Shown here in pieces: positions 6,206 through 13,412 of a stretch of DNA of 34,356 nucleotides. The DNA comes from Lachnospiraceae bacterium. GTDB lineage: Bacteria; Bacillota; Clostridia; Lachnospirales; Lachnospiraceae. Under the pieces are notes generated by a model. That model saw only the letters and a program-made list of their open reading frames with translations, was not told the DNA's origin and did not search any database. The position numbers and the translations under genes were made by a program. Every line of letters starts with the position of its first letter. Position 1 is the first letter of the stretch. The stretch spans positions 1 to 34,356 of the forward strand of contig CAAGLJ010000190.1 in assembly GCA_900770785.1 (NCBI GenBank). Reading direction: 5' to 3'.

Positions 6206-7648
6206 ATGATTAGTTTTTTTGTTTGTCTCGCTATTCTAATTGTCGGTTTTTTTATTTACGGGAAATTTACCGAAAAGGTATTTGACTCAGATGACAGAAA
6301 GCCGCCAGCATTGTCCATGACAGACGGTGTTGATTATGTACCTATGAGTACTCCCAGAGTTTTCCTTATTCAGCTTCTGAATATTGCTGGTCTTGGCCCT
6401 ATTTTTGGTGCTCTTGCAGGTGCCTGCTGGGGACCCAGCGTATTTTTATGGATTACTCTGGGAACCATTTTCGGTGGAGCCGTTCATGATTATATGATTG
6501 GCATGATGTCCATGCGGCACAAGGGTGCCAGCGTTTCCGAGCTTACGGGAATCTATCTGGGTAATGGAATGCGCCAGGTAATGCGTATTTTCTCCGTAGT
6601 TCTTCTGGTTCTGGTAGGTGTTACCTTCTCCACAGGACCGGCTAACCTTCTGGCTATGCTTACCCCCAATGTCCTGGACATGAAATTCTGGCTGGCAGTA
6701 GTTATCATCTACTACTTTATTGCCACCTTCGTACCCATTGATAAGGTTATCGGTAAGGTTTATCCTATTTTCGGTATCTGCCTTATCGTTATGGCTGTTG
6801 GTGTAGGCGGTGCTATTCTGGTTAAAGGTTATCATATACCTGAAATTACCTTAGCCAATCTTCACCCTGCCAATACTCCTATTTGGCCTACCATGTTCAT
6901 CTCTGTTGCCTGTGGAGCGATTTCCGGTTTCCATGCAACTCAGTCTCCTTTGATGGCAAGATGTATTACCGGTGAAAAGGACGGACGCAGAGTATTTTAC
7001 GGCGCTATGGTGGCAGAAGGTGTTATCGCTTTGATTTGGGCAGCAGCAGGTGTTGCTTTCTACAACGGTACCGGTGGACTTCTGACTGCACTGGGTAGCG
7101 GACAGTCTGCAGTGGTTTATGAAATCTGCTTTGAACTTTTAGGACCAGTAGGTGCAGTTATTGCCATGATTGGTGTTATTGCCTGCCCTATCTCTTCCGC
7201 AGATACAGCGTACCGCAGTGCAAGACTTACTCTGGCTGACTGGTTTAACTTTGATCAGGGTCCCATCAAGAACCGTTTGATCCTGACTATTCCGTTGCTT
7301 GCTGTAGGTGCTTTCTTAACCCAGATTGATGTGCAGATTATCTGGAGATACTTCTCCTGGTCCAACCAGACCCTGGCTATGATCGCTCTTTGGGCTGCAA
7401 GCGTATATCTGTTCCGCAGAAAACGTTTCTACTGGATTACTGCTCTTCCGGCTACCTTTATGTCAGCTGTATCCTGTACCTACATTCTGATGGCACAGGA
7501 AGGCTTAGGTCTTTCCACCGCTATCTCCTATCCTGCCGGAATTGCCTTTGCAGCAGCTTGTCTCTTCACCTTTATCTTTACCTGTGTAATGGGTAAAGGC
7601 AAGAATGCTTCTGTTCCTGCACAGGAAGATGCCTATGAGGCAGCATAA
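6206..7648 (+). CDS. cstA: CstA-family transporter (probable pyruvate/peptide uptake)
   Basis: A 480-residue polytopic membrane protein of the carbon starvation CstA family. The family signature is clear near the N-terminus (LNIAGLGPIFGALAGACWGP, about residues 50-70), followed by GGAVHDYMIGMMSMRHKG and many hydrophobic helices. Family members BtsT and CstA of E. coli take up pyruvate, and peptides have also been proposed as substrates. The start was placed at ATG 6206, which has a perfect AAAGGAGG 7 bases upstream; an ATG at 6155 lacks a site. The gene lies directly downstream of a LytS/LytTR two-component pair and behind three LytTR-type boxes, so substrate-induced expression is likely. A strong terminator follows. 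Confidence 0.93.
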   Translation: MISFFVCLAILIVGFFIYGKFTEKVFDSDDRKPPALSMTDGVDYVPMSTPRVFLIQLLNIAGLGPIFGALAGACWGPSVFLWITLGTIFGGAVHDYMIGMMSMRHKGASVSELTGIYLGNGMRQVMRIFSVVLLVLVGVTFSTGPANLLAMLTPNVLDMKFWLAVVIIYYFIATFVPIDKVIGKVYPIFGICLIVMAVGVGGAILVKGYHIPEITLANLHPANTPIWPTMFISVACGAISGFHATQSPLMARCITGEKDGRRVFYGAMVAEGVIALIWAAAGVAFYNGTGGLLTALGSGQSAVVYEICFELLGPVGAVIAMIGVIACPISSADTAYRSARLTLADWFNFDQGPIKNRLILTIPLLAVGAFLTQIDVQIIWRYFSWSNQTLAMIALWAASVYLFRRKRFYWITALPATFMSAVSCTYILMAQEGLGLSTAISYPAGIAFAAACLFTFIFTCVMGKGKNASVPAQEDAYEAA

Positions 7649-7671
7649 CTGTCATTAATAATTTAACGATT

Positions 7672-7704
7672 AAAGGAGTCGGATATATCCGGCTCCTTTT
7701 TATA
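7672..7704 (+). terminator. Rho-independent terminator after cstA
   Basis: The stem AAAGGAGTCGGA/TCCGGCTCCTTT (one G-T pair) with loop TATA is followed by TTTTTAT-type sequence. It is a strong plus-strand terminator 24 bases after the cstA stop. Confidence 0.9.
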
Positions 7705-7969
7705 CTTTTTATCTGGTCAGACTTAAAAACCACTGCATAATTTTTCCCCATGGCTTCAATCAGACGGCACACCTCTTCATATTCTGCCTGAGACAGATTA
7801 TGGGTACTTTGCCACAGTGTCCCCACTGCTCTGGAGTTTCCCAAGGCAATTGCTCCTATAGCAAAGGAGCCAAATACCAACAATCCCAGAGCAAAGGCTC
7901 CGCCAGCTGCTCCTGCGTGAGATTATTTTCTTTTCTTAATTTGGACAGTTTGTTTCCTAAAGTCATCAT
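7700..7969 (-). pseudogene. Broken XRE-family regulator gene with hydrophobic C-terminal part
   Basis: Behind a GGGAGGG ribosome site, ATG 7969 (or 7966) opens a typical helix-turn-helix XRE start (MTLGNKLSKLRKENNLTQEQLAE). The frame then breaks and stops within 16 codons. In the next frame a C-terminal region of the same kind of gene continues: a glycine/alanine-rich hydrophobic stretch (GGAFALGLLVFGSFAIGAIALGN), then a soluble tail containing LSQAEYEEVCRLIEAMGKNYAVVFKSDQ. The DNA-binding helices after the first ~24 residues are missing. The simplest reading is an internal deletion that fused the start of an XRE regulator to its membrane-associated C-terminus out of frame. The 3' end runs into the cstA terminator. 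Confidence 0.7.
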
Positions 7970-8036
7970 TACCCTCCCTCATCTTAGATTAAATTTTAAT
8001 CAAAGGATAATAAATTCCCCGTAACATCACTACTAT

Positions 8037-8057
8037 TTTACAATTTCTATATGTAAA
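8037..8057. promoter_or_regulatory. Inverted repeat upstream of the broken XRE gene
   Basis: TTTACA (8037-8042) and TGTAAA (8052-8057) form an inverted repeat with a 9-bp centre, about 70 bases upstream of the XRE remnant start. It may be the remnant of an autoregulatory operator. No repressor in the window can be assigned to it. Confidence 0.3.
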
Positions 8058-8113
8058 CTTTGGATTGCATGCCAGAAAAACAGGCCTTTTCAGAAATATA
8101 ATTTTCTCTTTTC

Positions 8114-8527
8114 CTACAATACCATAATCAGAGTTCCCACAGTAATCAATATACAGCCGATTAAGGACTTTGGGGTAAAGGATTCATGTAAAAAAATAAA
8201 GGCCAGAATCAGAGTGATAACCACACTCAGCTTATCCACCGGTACCACTTTGGAGGCCTCTCCGATCTGTAATGCCCGGTAATAGCAAAGCCATGATGCC
8301 CCTGTAGCCAGGCCGGAAAGAATCAAAAAAAGCCAGCTTTTTTTACTGATTTCCAAAAGACCTTGCTGTGCATTGGTTAAAAAAACCATTCCCCATGCCA
8401 TGGCTACAACCACTACCGTTCGTATGGCTGTAGCCAGATTGGAATTTACTCCATCTATACCCACTTTGGCAAGAATGGAGGTTAAAGCCGCAAAAACAGC
8501 GGATAATAGTGCAAAAACAAACCACAT
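8114..8527 (-). CDS. Half-size EamA/DMT-family transporter
   Basis: A 137-residue membrane protein with one EamA repeat instead of the usual two. It shows about five hydrophobic segments, an N-terminal FALLSAVFAALTSILAKVGI, and the typical ending ALQIGEASKVVPVDKLSVVITLILAFIFLHE followed by LIGCILITVGTLIMVL. Single-repeat members are thought to work as dimers, exporting or importing small metabolites; the substrate cannot be read from sequence. It is transcribed alone on the minus strand with its own promoter; GAGGAG lies 8 bases before ATG. It is likely intact because the length fits the single-domain family (~140 residues). Confidence 0.85.
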   Translation of the reverse strand: MWFVFALLSAVFAALTSILAKVGIDGVNSNLATAIRTVVVVAMAWGMVFLTNAQQGLLEISKKSWLFLILSGLATGASWLCYYRALQIGEASKVVPVDKLSVVITLILAFIFLHESFTPKSLIGCILITVGTLIMVL

Positions 8528-8621
8528 ACTATCATCTCCTCATTATAGGATATTCTTTAGTCTCATACTCCAGCTATCCTTCTTCTGATTCCACTAAATA
8601 ATTACACATTCATTCAAGTTT

Positions 8622-8650
8622 ATTATACGCCAATCAAGTCAACTACACAA
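8622..8650 (-). promoter_or_regulatory. Promoter of the EamA gene
   Basis: On the minus strand a perfect TATAAT (8622-8627) is preceded at 17 bases by TTGTGT (8645-8650). It lies about 95 bases upstream of the EamA start. Confidence 0.5.
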
Positions 8651-8680
8651 TCCTTTCCGGCAGAAACCAGTACAGAACCA

Positions 8681-9199
8681 TTACTCCATAACCTTTTTAT
8701 ACTGCCACCACAAACAGCCTGCTGTATAAATGGCGAGATTGATTCCCCAAATCAGAGGAATAAACAAAAGACCTGGCGAAGAAAAATCTCCCCCTTCAAG
8801 CACTCTGATGAAAAGTGCCATAAGAAAGCTGATAAAACTCACTTTTCCCAGTTTAAGGACGATTACCAGCAGCTTTGCCCTGCATAACAGTCCCATATCT
8901 ATCGGAGTATTCCTGTATTTTCCCAAAATCGGCTTATCCTTTCCCTTTTCCAGTGTATATAGTATCGGGCGAATATACAATAAATAAACAGCAAGGCTAT
9001 TAGTAACCACATAAGCAGCTATCGAAGTAAACCCCATCCCGGTGATATCCTGTACTCCCATAAGGCAGCTCATAAATATGGCCAGTCCCAAAAAGCAATA
9101 CAGCAGCGGGTATGTTCCCTGTGTTTCTTTCTTTAATCTCATTTTCCAATCCCTTTTTACCTTAAAATATACCCCATAAAAAGTCATCTTTTGCTCCAT
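8681..9199 (-). CDS. Membrane protein of the ABC/YtrA-like operon (putative permease)
   Basis: A 172-residue protein with about four hydrophobic segments (YPLLYCFLGLAIFMSCLMGV, FTSIAAYVVTNSLAVYLLYI, VSFISFLMALFIRVL, LLFIPLIWGINLAIYTAGCLWW) and a basic N-terminus. I do not recognise a family. As the last gene of the operon, one base after the second ATPase gene, it is probably the membrane partner of that ATPase. Its start (ATG 9199) nearly touches the ATPase stop, which suggests translational coupling. Confidence 0.75.
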   Translation of the reverse strand: MEQKMTFYGVYFKVKRDWKMRLKKETQGTYPLLYCFLGLAIFMSCLMGVQDITGMGFTSIAAYVVTNSLAVYLLYIRPILYTLEKGKDKPILGKYRNTPIDMGLLCRAKLLVIVLKLGKVSFISFLMALFIRVLEGGDFSSPGLLFIPLIWGINLAIYTAGCLWWQYKKVME

Positions 9200-9200
9200 T

Positions 9201-9845
9201 CTACTGCTTTAGCAGCCTTACCTCTCCATGCTCAATATGTATCACATAATCCGTCAACCTGTTTATTTCTTCCTCCAAGTGAGAAGAAAATACAACGGTA
9301 ATCTCTTCTTTTGCCACTATCTCCTGTAAAAAGCGATAAAATTCTGTTCTGAATACCGGATCCAATCCCGCGGTGGGTTCATCCATAATCAGAATCTTAG
9401 GTTGATATGCCAGGGCAAAGGCCAGTTGGAATTTAATCCTGTTTCCCCTGGAAAGGGTTCCTATTTTACTGGCAGCAGAAATTTGAAACCGCCTAAGCAG
9501 CTCCCGGTACTTATCTCCATTCCATCTCTCATAGAACCCTTGATAAAAGCCTTCATTTTCCACAGCATCATATTCCTCAAAAAACATATTCTCTTCTGAA
9601 ATATAACCAATATGGGACAATACCTCTTCCCGTTCTTTCCTTACCTCTTTCCCACAAATATATATTTGTCCCTGCATTCGATTAATTCTGCCAAGGAGCA
9701 TTCTGATTAAAGTCGTTTTCCCAGCTCCATTTTTTCCTTCAATGCCAATAATATATCCTTCCGGCAGCTGCATACTGATCGGTTTTATGGCAAACTGGCC
9801 AAAATCCACCGCTGCCTTTTCCAATCTAATGATAATATCTTCCAT
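9201..9845 (-). CDS. ABC transporter ATP-binding protein (second of the operon)
   Basis: A 214-residue ATPase with Walker A GKNGAGKTT, signature LSRGNRIKFQLA, Walker B ILIMDEPTAGLD and switch His in VVFSSHLEEE. It belongs to the YhcG/YtrB-like group of drug or antimicrobial-peptide ABC exporters. The start was set at ATG 9845 (MEDIIIRLEKAA) because AGGGGG lies 7 bases upstream; the longer frame from 9899 would overlap the regulator gene. It probably pairs with the membrane protein gene that follows after one base. The substrate is unknown; YtrA-type systems typically respond to cell-envelope stress. Confidence 0.9.
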   Translation of the reverse strand: MEDIIIRLEKAAVDFGQFAIKPISMQLPEGYIIGIEGKNGAGKTTLIRMLLGRINRMQGQIYICGKEVRKEREEVLSHIGYISEENMFFEEYDAVENEGFYQGFYERWNGDKYRELLRRFQISAASKIGTLSRGNRIKFQLAFALAYQPKILIMDEPTAGLDPVFRTEFYRFLQEIVAKEEITVVFSSHLEEEINRLTDYVIHIEHGEVRLLKQ

Positions 9846-9895
9846 ACTAATCCCCCTACGCAAATAAATGAAAAATTTTTCTCCTTGCAGCCTCA

Positions 9896-10267
9896 TCACT
9901 CTTCGTATAAAAACCGAACCATTTCCAGCACATCCTCCAGCAATAGTCCTGCATTCTTACTTTCTTTTATCAGCTCCTGGAAACGTTCCTCCAGATTTCT
10001 TCTTTGTTTTTCTTTTAATATATCGTTATTTTGTTTACAGACATAAAATCCCTTGCCCGGAACAGACGCGATTACTCCCTCCTTTTCCAGTTCCTCATAA
10101 GCCCGTTTAGTGGTAATGACACTGACCTCCAGATTTTTTGCCAATACCCTTATGGAAGGCAGGCCTTCCCCTTCCTTTACCTCTCCTGCCACCACAGCAT
10201 CCCTGATTTGGTTGACAATCTGTTCATAAACAGGCAGTGTAGAGGTTGTGGATATCAAAACCCTCAT
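9896..10267 (-). CDS. GntR-family transcriptional regulator, YtrA subfamily
   Basis: A 123-residue repressor: a winged helix-turn-helix (PVYEQIVNQIRDAVVAGEVKEGEGLPSIR, then VSVITTKRAYEELEKEGVIASVPGKGFYV), followed by a short C-terminal helical dimerisation region (residues ~80-123). This lack of a ligand domain defines the YtrA subfamily, which controls its own ABC operon. It is the third gene here, not the first as in the Bacillus ytr operon. Its ATG overlaps the permease stop (TAATG). The 50-bp palindrome over the operon promoter at 11811-11860 is its likely operator. Confidence 0.92.
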   Translation of the reverse strand: MRVLISTTSTLPVYEQIVNQIRDAVVAGEVKEGEGLPSIRVLAKNLEVSVITTKRAYEELEKEGVIASVPGKGFYVCKQNNDILKEKQRRNLEERFQELIKESKNAGLLLEDVLEMVRFLYEE

Positions 10268-10923
10268 TACAGCCCCCTTTCCGAAAGAATCCCTCTGCTA
10301 AGCTCAAAGTCTGCGTAAAAGGCAAGCATTTTTTGGTAAAATTTTTTGGTAAAGATAAAATCAATGCTAAAGCTCATCCCTGCGGCAAGAAGAATCATTA
10401 TTCCCTGAAGATTTAATGACATGTCATGCGTATTAAGTAGCACAAGTATCAAAGGCACTTTAATTAGGATCCCAAATATCAATGTAGCACTATGTATACT
10501 TTTTATCCTCTCCAGATAGTTCCCATAGAGAGAAATATAGACTGCCGAAAAAATCAGACTGACCAGCAGCAAAAGCCATCCCACTTTGATGCCCTCCGGT
10601 ATGACAAGAACCGCATAACTCCAGCCTAATGCCCCAAGCAAAGCAATATATACCCCACCGACGAATATCCATATGGAGAAAAACTCAGCCCGCACATAGC
10701 TCCTCCTTTCCTCTTTGGAAAGGGGTAAAATAAAAAATATACAGGGAACATCGAAGCAAAGAAAATTTCTTGTCTGTCCTGAAATGAGTACTCCTGTTAT
10801 GTATATTCCCAGATTCATGTCCAATAATAGCTTCCCATAATATTGGGCAGCAACGATCATCAGAATAAAAAACAGACTTCCTGTAAATTTTCTACAAATA
10901 CTTTTGTACAATATTCTTTGCAT
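10267..10923 (-). CDS. ABC transporter membrane protein (putative permease)
   Basis: A 218-residue membrane protein with about six hydrophobic segments, for example LFFILMIVAAQYYGKLLL, SIWIFVGGVYIALLGALGW, VGWLLLLVSLIFSAVYISL and IMILLAAGMSFSIDFIF. PLSKEERRSYVRAE is typical of ABC-2-like permeases of the YtrC/D or YhcI type. ATG 10923 has a perfect AAAGGAGG 8 bases upstream, and the gene overlaps the preceding ATPase by 32 bases. It is probably the partner of that first ATPase. Confidence 0.82.
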   Translation of the reverse strand: MQRILYKSICRKFTGSLFFILMIVAAQYYGKLLLDMNLGIYITGVLISGQTRNFLCFDVPCIFFILPLSKEERRSYVRAEFFSIWIFVGGVYIALLGALGWSYAVLVIPEGIKVGWLLLLVSLIFSAVYISLYGNYLERIKSIHSATLIFGILIKVPLILVLLNTHDMSLNLQGIMILLAAGMSFSIDFIFTKKFYQKMLAFYADFELSRGILSERGL

Positions 10924-11770
10924 GCTCTTTTCCTCCTTTGGAAAGAAAATACATCAGCTGGCGTAAATCCGGTTTCATCAATTCGTATCCCTTCTCTTTT
11001 TTCAGTCTATCCCCCTTTGTCACCAGAGCTGTTCCGCCATACTCTCCCGCTTCATAGTAAACTACTCTATCTGCCGGAATAAGCTTCAATTTATAATTCT
11101 CCGCCTTAACCAGAGTAAAAGTATCTCTTAATTCCTCGATAGTTTTAAAAAATAACAGTTCACCATCCTGCATATACGCAATATAATCGGCCTTTCTATC
11201 CAGGTCTCCAGTCAGATGGGAAGAAATCAATATGGATTTATCTTCATCCTCTATTAATTTGGCACAAATCTCCCAGAATTCACTTCTGAATTCCTTATCC
11301 ATACTACCAGTTGGCTCGTCCATAAGGAAAACTCTGGCCTGATGAGAAAGAGCGAAGGCCAGCTGTAGCTTTATCCTCATTCCCTTCGACATTCTCCCTA
11401 CCTTTTGATTCGGATTTATCCCAAATCGATGTAAATAATCAAGATAAGTCTGGGGCTCAAATTTACTATACGCCAGACCATAGAGCCTGCTTATTTTCAT
11501 CGGTGTGAGGCGGTTCTCAAATAAAGGTTCATCCAGTACTATACCAAGACAATCCTTTGCACCTGCTTCCTGTTTATCAATATCCTGTCCGTCTATCCTG
11601 CAGCTTCCATCGTCCATCCTGTATATTCCTGCCATAGTCTTAATCAAAGTGCTTTTTCCTGCACCGTTTTCTCCCAAAAGACCACATATATATCCTCTGG
11701 GGAGCGAAAAGGTAATCCCTTTCAAAGAAAATCTACCCAGTTCCTTCGTCAAGTTTTCTACTTCAATCAT
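10892..11770 (-). CDS. ABC transporter ATP-binding protein (first of the operon)
   Basis: A 292-residue ATPase with Walker A GENGAGKST, signature MSKGMRIKLQLA, Walker B VFLMDEPTGSMD and switch His in ILISSHLTGD. A C-terminal extension (~residues 215-292) resembles the regulatory tails of YhcG/CcmA-type exporters. The start was set at ATG 11770 (MIEVENLTKE) with GGAG 6 bases upstream; longer frames run into the promoter palindrome. It is the first gene of a five-gene unit (ATPase, permease, GntR, ATPase, membrane protein). Confidence 0.9.
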   Translation of the reverse strand: MIEVENLTKELGRFSLKGITFSLPRGYICGLLGENGAGKSTLIKTMAGIYRMDDGSCRIDGQDIDKQEAGAKDCLGIVLDEPLFENRLTPMKISRLYGLAYSKFEPQTYLDYLHRFGINPNQKVGRMSKGMRIKLQLAFALSHQARVFLMDEPTGSMDKEFRSEFWEICAKLIEDEDKSILISSHLTGDLDRKADYIAYMQDGELLFFKTIEELRDTFTLVKAENYKLKLIPADRVVYYEAGEYGGTALVTKGDRLKKEKGYELMKPDLRQLMYFLSKGGKEHAKNIVQKYL

Positions 11771-11810
11771 CCGTCTCTCCATCCCCTCTACAAGAAGGCT
11801 CACACACATT

Positions 11811-11860
11811 AATCCGTACATATACTGTATATATTTATATATACAGTATATGTACGGATT
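11811..11860. promoter_or_regulatory. 50-bp palindromic operator containing the ABC operon promoter
   Basis: Two perfect 23-bp inverted arms (11811-11833 and 11838-11860) flank a 4-base centre TTTA. The core is ATACTGTATATA and its complement. On the minus strand a perfect -35 TTGACA (11861-11866) abuts the palindrome. Exactly 17 bases further, inside the arm, lies the -10 TATATA (11838-11843). A dimeric repressor bound here would block the promoter. The YtrA-type regulator encoded in the operon is the obvious candidate. Confidence 0.88.
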
Positions 11861-11884
11861 TGTCAATTCTTTTATAAAGTTTCC

Positions 11885-12225
11885 TTACGTATCCTTCCTC
11901 AATATTCCCAAATATTCCTCATATGCAAATACTCTATTTCTCGCAGTATTAGTTGTCTCCTGCAAAATCCCCCACAAGTTTCTTCACTGCCATAGCTGCC
12001 GTGTTATAACTAATCTCTAATTTTTTCGCAGTTCTCTTGATATCCATAATCGGATACTGTTCAATATAATCAAACACTGCCCGTAAATTATCCTTGCTTC
12101 GAGAGGTCTTTGGAAGTTTTTCTATATTTTTATCATGCAACCCAGAAAGCTTACTGATTGATTCTAAAGAATCTGATGCTGCTTTACTTACAGCTTCCAG
12201 AAAAAACCTTATCCATTTTGATGGT
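11885..12225 (-). pseudogene. 3' remnant of a Fic-family gene, frameshifted
   Basis: From about 12225 the minus strand encodes the C-terminal part of a Fic/DOC-type AMPylase: WIRFFLEAVSKAASDS, then a winged helix (FDYIEQYPIMDIKRTAKKLEISYNTAAMAVKKLVG). The frame breaks near 11975 and stops at 11949, but the next frame continues the same protein: GILQETTNTARNRVFAYEEY followed by LGILRKDT and a stop at 11885. The Fic catalytic core (HxFx[DE]GNGR) is absent, because the 5' end is cut off next to the terminator of the toxin-antitoxin genes. It has no ribosome site of its own and is not functional. The frameshift lies at a run of five G. Confidence 0.8.
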
Positions 12226-12242
12226 ACACATCCCTTTAGGCA

Positions 12243-12274
12243 TAAAAAAACATCAGACCATTTTAGCCTGATGC
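12243..12274 (-). terminator. Terminator after the toxin-antitoxin operon
   Basis: On the minus strand the stem CATCAG/CTGATG (12268-12273/12251-12256) is followed by a run of seven T (12244-12250). It lies about 20 bases after the toxin stop. Confidence 0.85.
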
Positions 12275-12292
12275 TTTCCGTACATTTTTTAA

Positions 12293-12640
12293 TTATTCGT
12301 CCCAATAATCTATGGACTCCTGCGATGTGGTTGAAATACCAAACAGTTTATACATAAAATCTTCTCTGTCATCGAATATTTCTACAATGATAATCTTGTC
12401 CGTTTCAATTCTGTAAAACAAATAATTGTGTCCTACATAGAGATATCTATAATCACACTCAATATCATACATTGATGATACCGAAACACCTCTCTCCTCA
12501 AACTTTTCAAGACTTCTTGCTGCATCCGTAATCGTCTTTAATGCTTTTCTCGATACTTCTGAACCAAATTCACTTGTCAGTCGCCCTCTTAACACTTTGA
12601 GTTTGCGTCTTACAATTTGTGAGTATTCAACTTTCTTCAA
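12293..12640 (-). CDS. RelE/ParE-family toxin
   Basis: A 115-residue protein with the fold pattern of RelE/ParE toxins: VEYSQIVRRKLKVLRGRL, a central ESLEKF-like helix, then the beta strands YDIECDYRYLYVGHNYLFYRI and IIIVEIFDDREDFMYKLFG. Such toxins cleave mRNA at the ribosome or poison gyrase; which of the two cannot be decided here. The start codon is TTG (12638-12640) and overlaps the antitoxin stop as TTGA, so toxin translation is coupled to the antitoxin and probably weak. There is no separate promoter. Confidence 0.85.
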   Translation of the reverse strand: MKKVEYSQIVRRKLKVLRGRLTSEFGSEVSRKALKTITDAARSLEKFEERGVSVSSMYDIECDYRYLYVGHNYLFYRIETDKIIIVEIFDDREDFMYKLFGISTTSQESIDYWDE

Positions 12641-12897
12641 TCTGCTACCCCCAATTCTGCTTCTAATTCATCAGCAGATATGGTTCCTTCCTCTCTAATG
12701 GAAATTTCTGCTTCATTTAATTTACTCATAAGCTGATAAAGAGCTTTCTGCTTATCAAGTTCATCTAACTCCTTCATATCAATAATTGCACATTGTCCAT
12801 GTCCATTACGAGTTAAATATACTCTATTTCCATACGTAACCTCATTAATTACTGCTGTATAATTTCTTAAATCCGAAATAGGTTTGATATTTGGCAT
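12637..12897 (-). CDS. Phd/YefM-family antitoxin
   Basis: An 86-residue protein starting MPNIKPISDLRNYTAVINEV, then YLTRNGHGQCAIIDMKELDELDKQ, the typical Phd/YefM DNA-binding N-terminus. The acidic C-terminal part (EEGTISADELEAELGVAD) should wrap the toxin. GGAGG lies 7 bases before ATG. It precedes the toxin with a 4-base overlap. It likely represses its own promoter through repeated boxes in the upstream region. Confidence 0.9.
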   Translation of the reverse strand: MPNIKPISDLRNYTAVINEVTYGNRVYLTRNGHGQCAIIDMKELDELDKQKALYQLMSKLNEAEISIREEGTISADELEAELGVAD

Positions 12898-12922
12898 ATT
12901 CAGTCCTCCATTTCATATAAAT

Positions 12923-13016
12923 CATTTACCTTTTACTCTGATAATTATATTATACACATTTACCGCATATTATTCAACATATTCACATGTAAATTTACAG
13001 CAAGCTTTCATTTACC
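12923..13016 (-). promoter_or_regulatory. Promoter and repeated boxes upstream of the toxin-antitoxin operon
   Basis: On the minus strand TTGAAT (12972-12977), a 17-base spacer and a perfect TATAAT (12949-12954) form a promoter. The box GGTAAATG (CATTTACC on the plus strand) occurs three times, at 12923-12930, 12957-12964 and 13009-13016. The palindrome TGTAAATTTACA lies at about 12989-13000. One box lies within the spacer, so antitoxin binding there would give autorepression. Confidence 0.6.
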
Positions 13017-13027
13017 TTCGTTTGGCC

Positions 13028-13350
13028 TTATTTTTTTTTCGCACCCTGAGTCTGATTCTTAACTGCCCGATAGGTACGTCTTATTTCCCCCATTTTTGCA
13101 ACGTCGGTTTCCGGATAAAATACTGCAAGTATCTCCGCCTTTGTCATACCAAGGGCCATCATCTTATCATTGATATAAATGCCAGGTGAGACATGGGTTC
13201 CCTCTCTTCCACTAATCAGATTGATACCATCCAATACTCGATTGACCTTATTCACGGATACAACCTGCATTTCCATATCCTTATACTGTTCAGGCAGGTA
13301 GCCTTTGAATGTATCAGCCACTACTTCCTTGAATATTTCATCATAAAATA
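13028..13350 (-). pseudogene. DUF5688-like N-terminal fragment with no clear start codon
   Basis: About 107 codons remain open, starting around YDEIFKEVVADTFKGYLPEQ and including VNKVNRVLDGINLISGRE. This resembles the N-terminus of DUF5688 proteins of gut Lachnospiraceae, which are normally several times longer. After SPGIYIND the sequence changes to an unfamiliar basic tail ending KNQTQGAKKK, as if two genes were joined. A good AAGGAGG lies just upstream, but the frame has no ATG, GTG or TTG at the right distance. The only upstream ATG (13414) lies inside the spoIVB terminator. It is probably a truncated, non-functional gene; a rare start codon is a less likely alternative. Confidence 0.5.
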
Positions 13351-13373
13351 AAAAGTTCCTCCTTCTTACATGG

Positions 13374-13402
13374 AAAAAGCCGGGGATTTTACTCCTCGGC
13401 TT
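13374..13402 (-). terminator. Second terminator downstream of spoIVB
   Basis: On the minus strand AAGCCGAGG/CCCCGGCTT (one internal mismatch) is followed by TTTTT (13374-13378). It separates spoIVB from the accessory patch. Confidence 0.8.
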
Positions 13403-13412
13403 ATCTATAAAC

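Noticed and set aside
11505..12020. 171-codon plus-strand ORF over the ABC gene start and palindrome
   Set aside because: It crosses the ATPase gene, the operator palindrome and the Fic remnant, which is not expected of a real gene.
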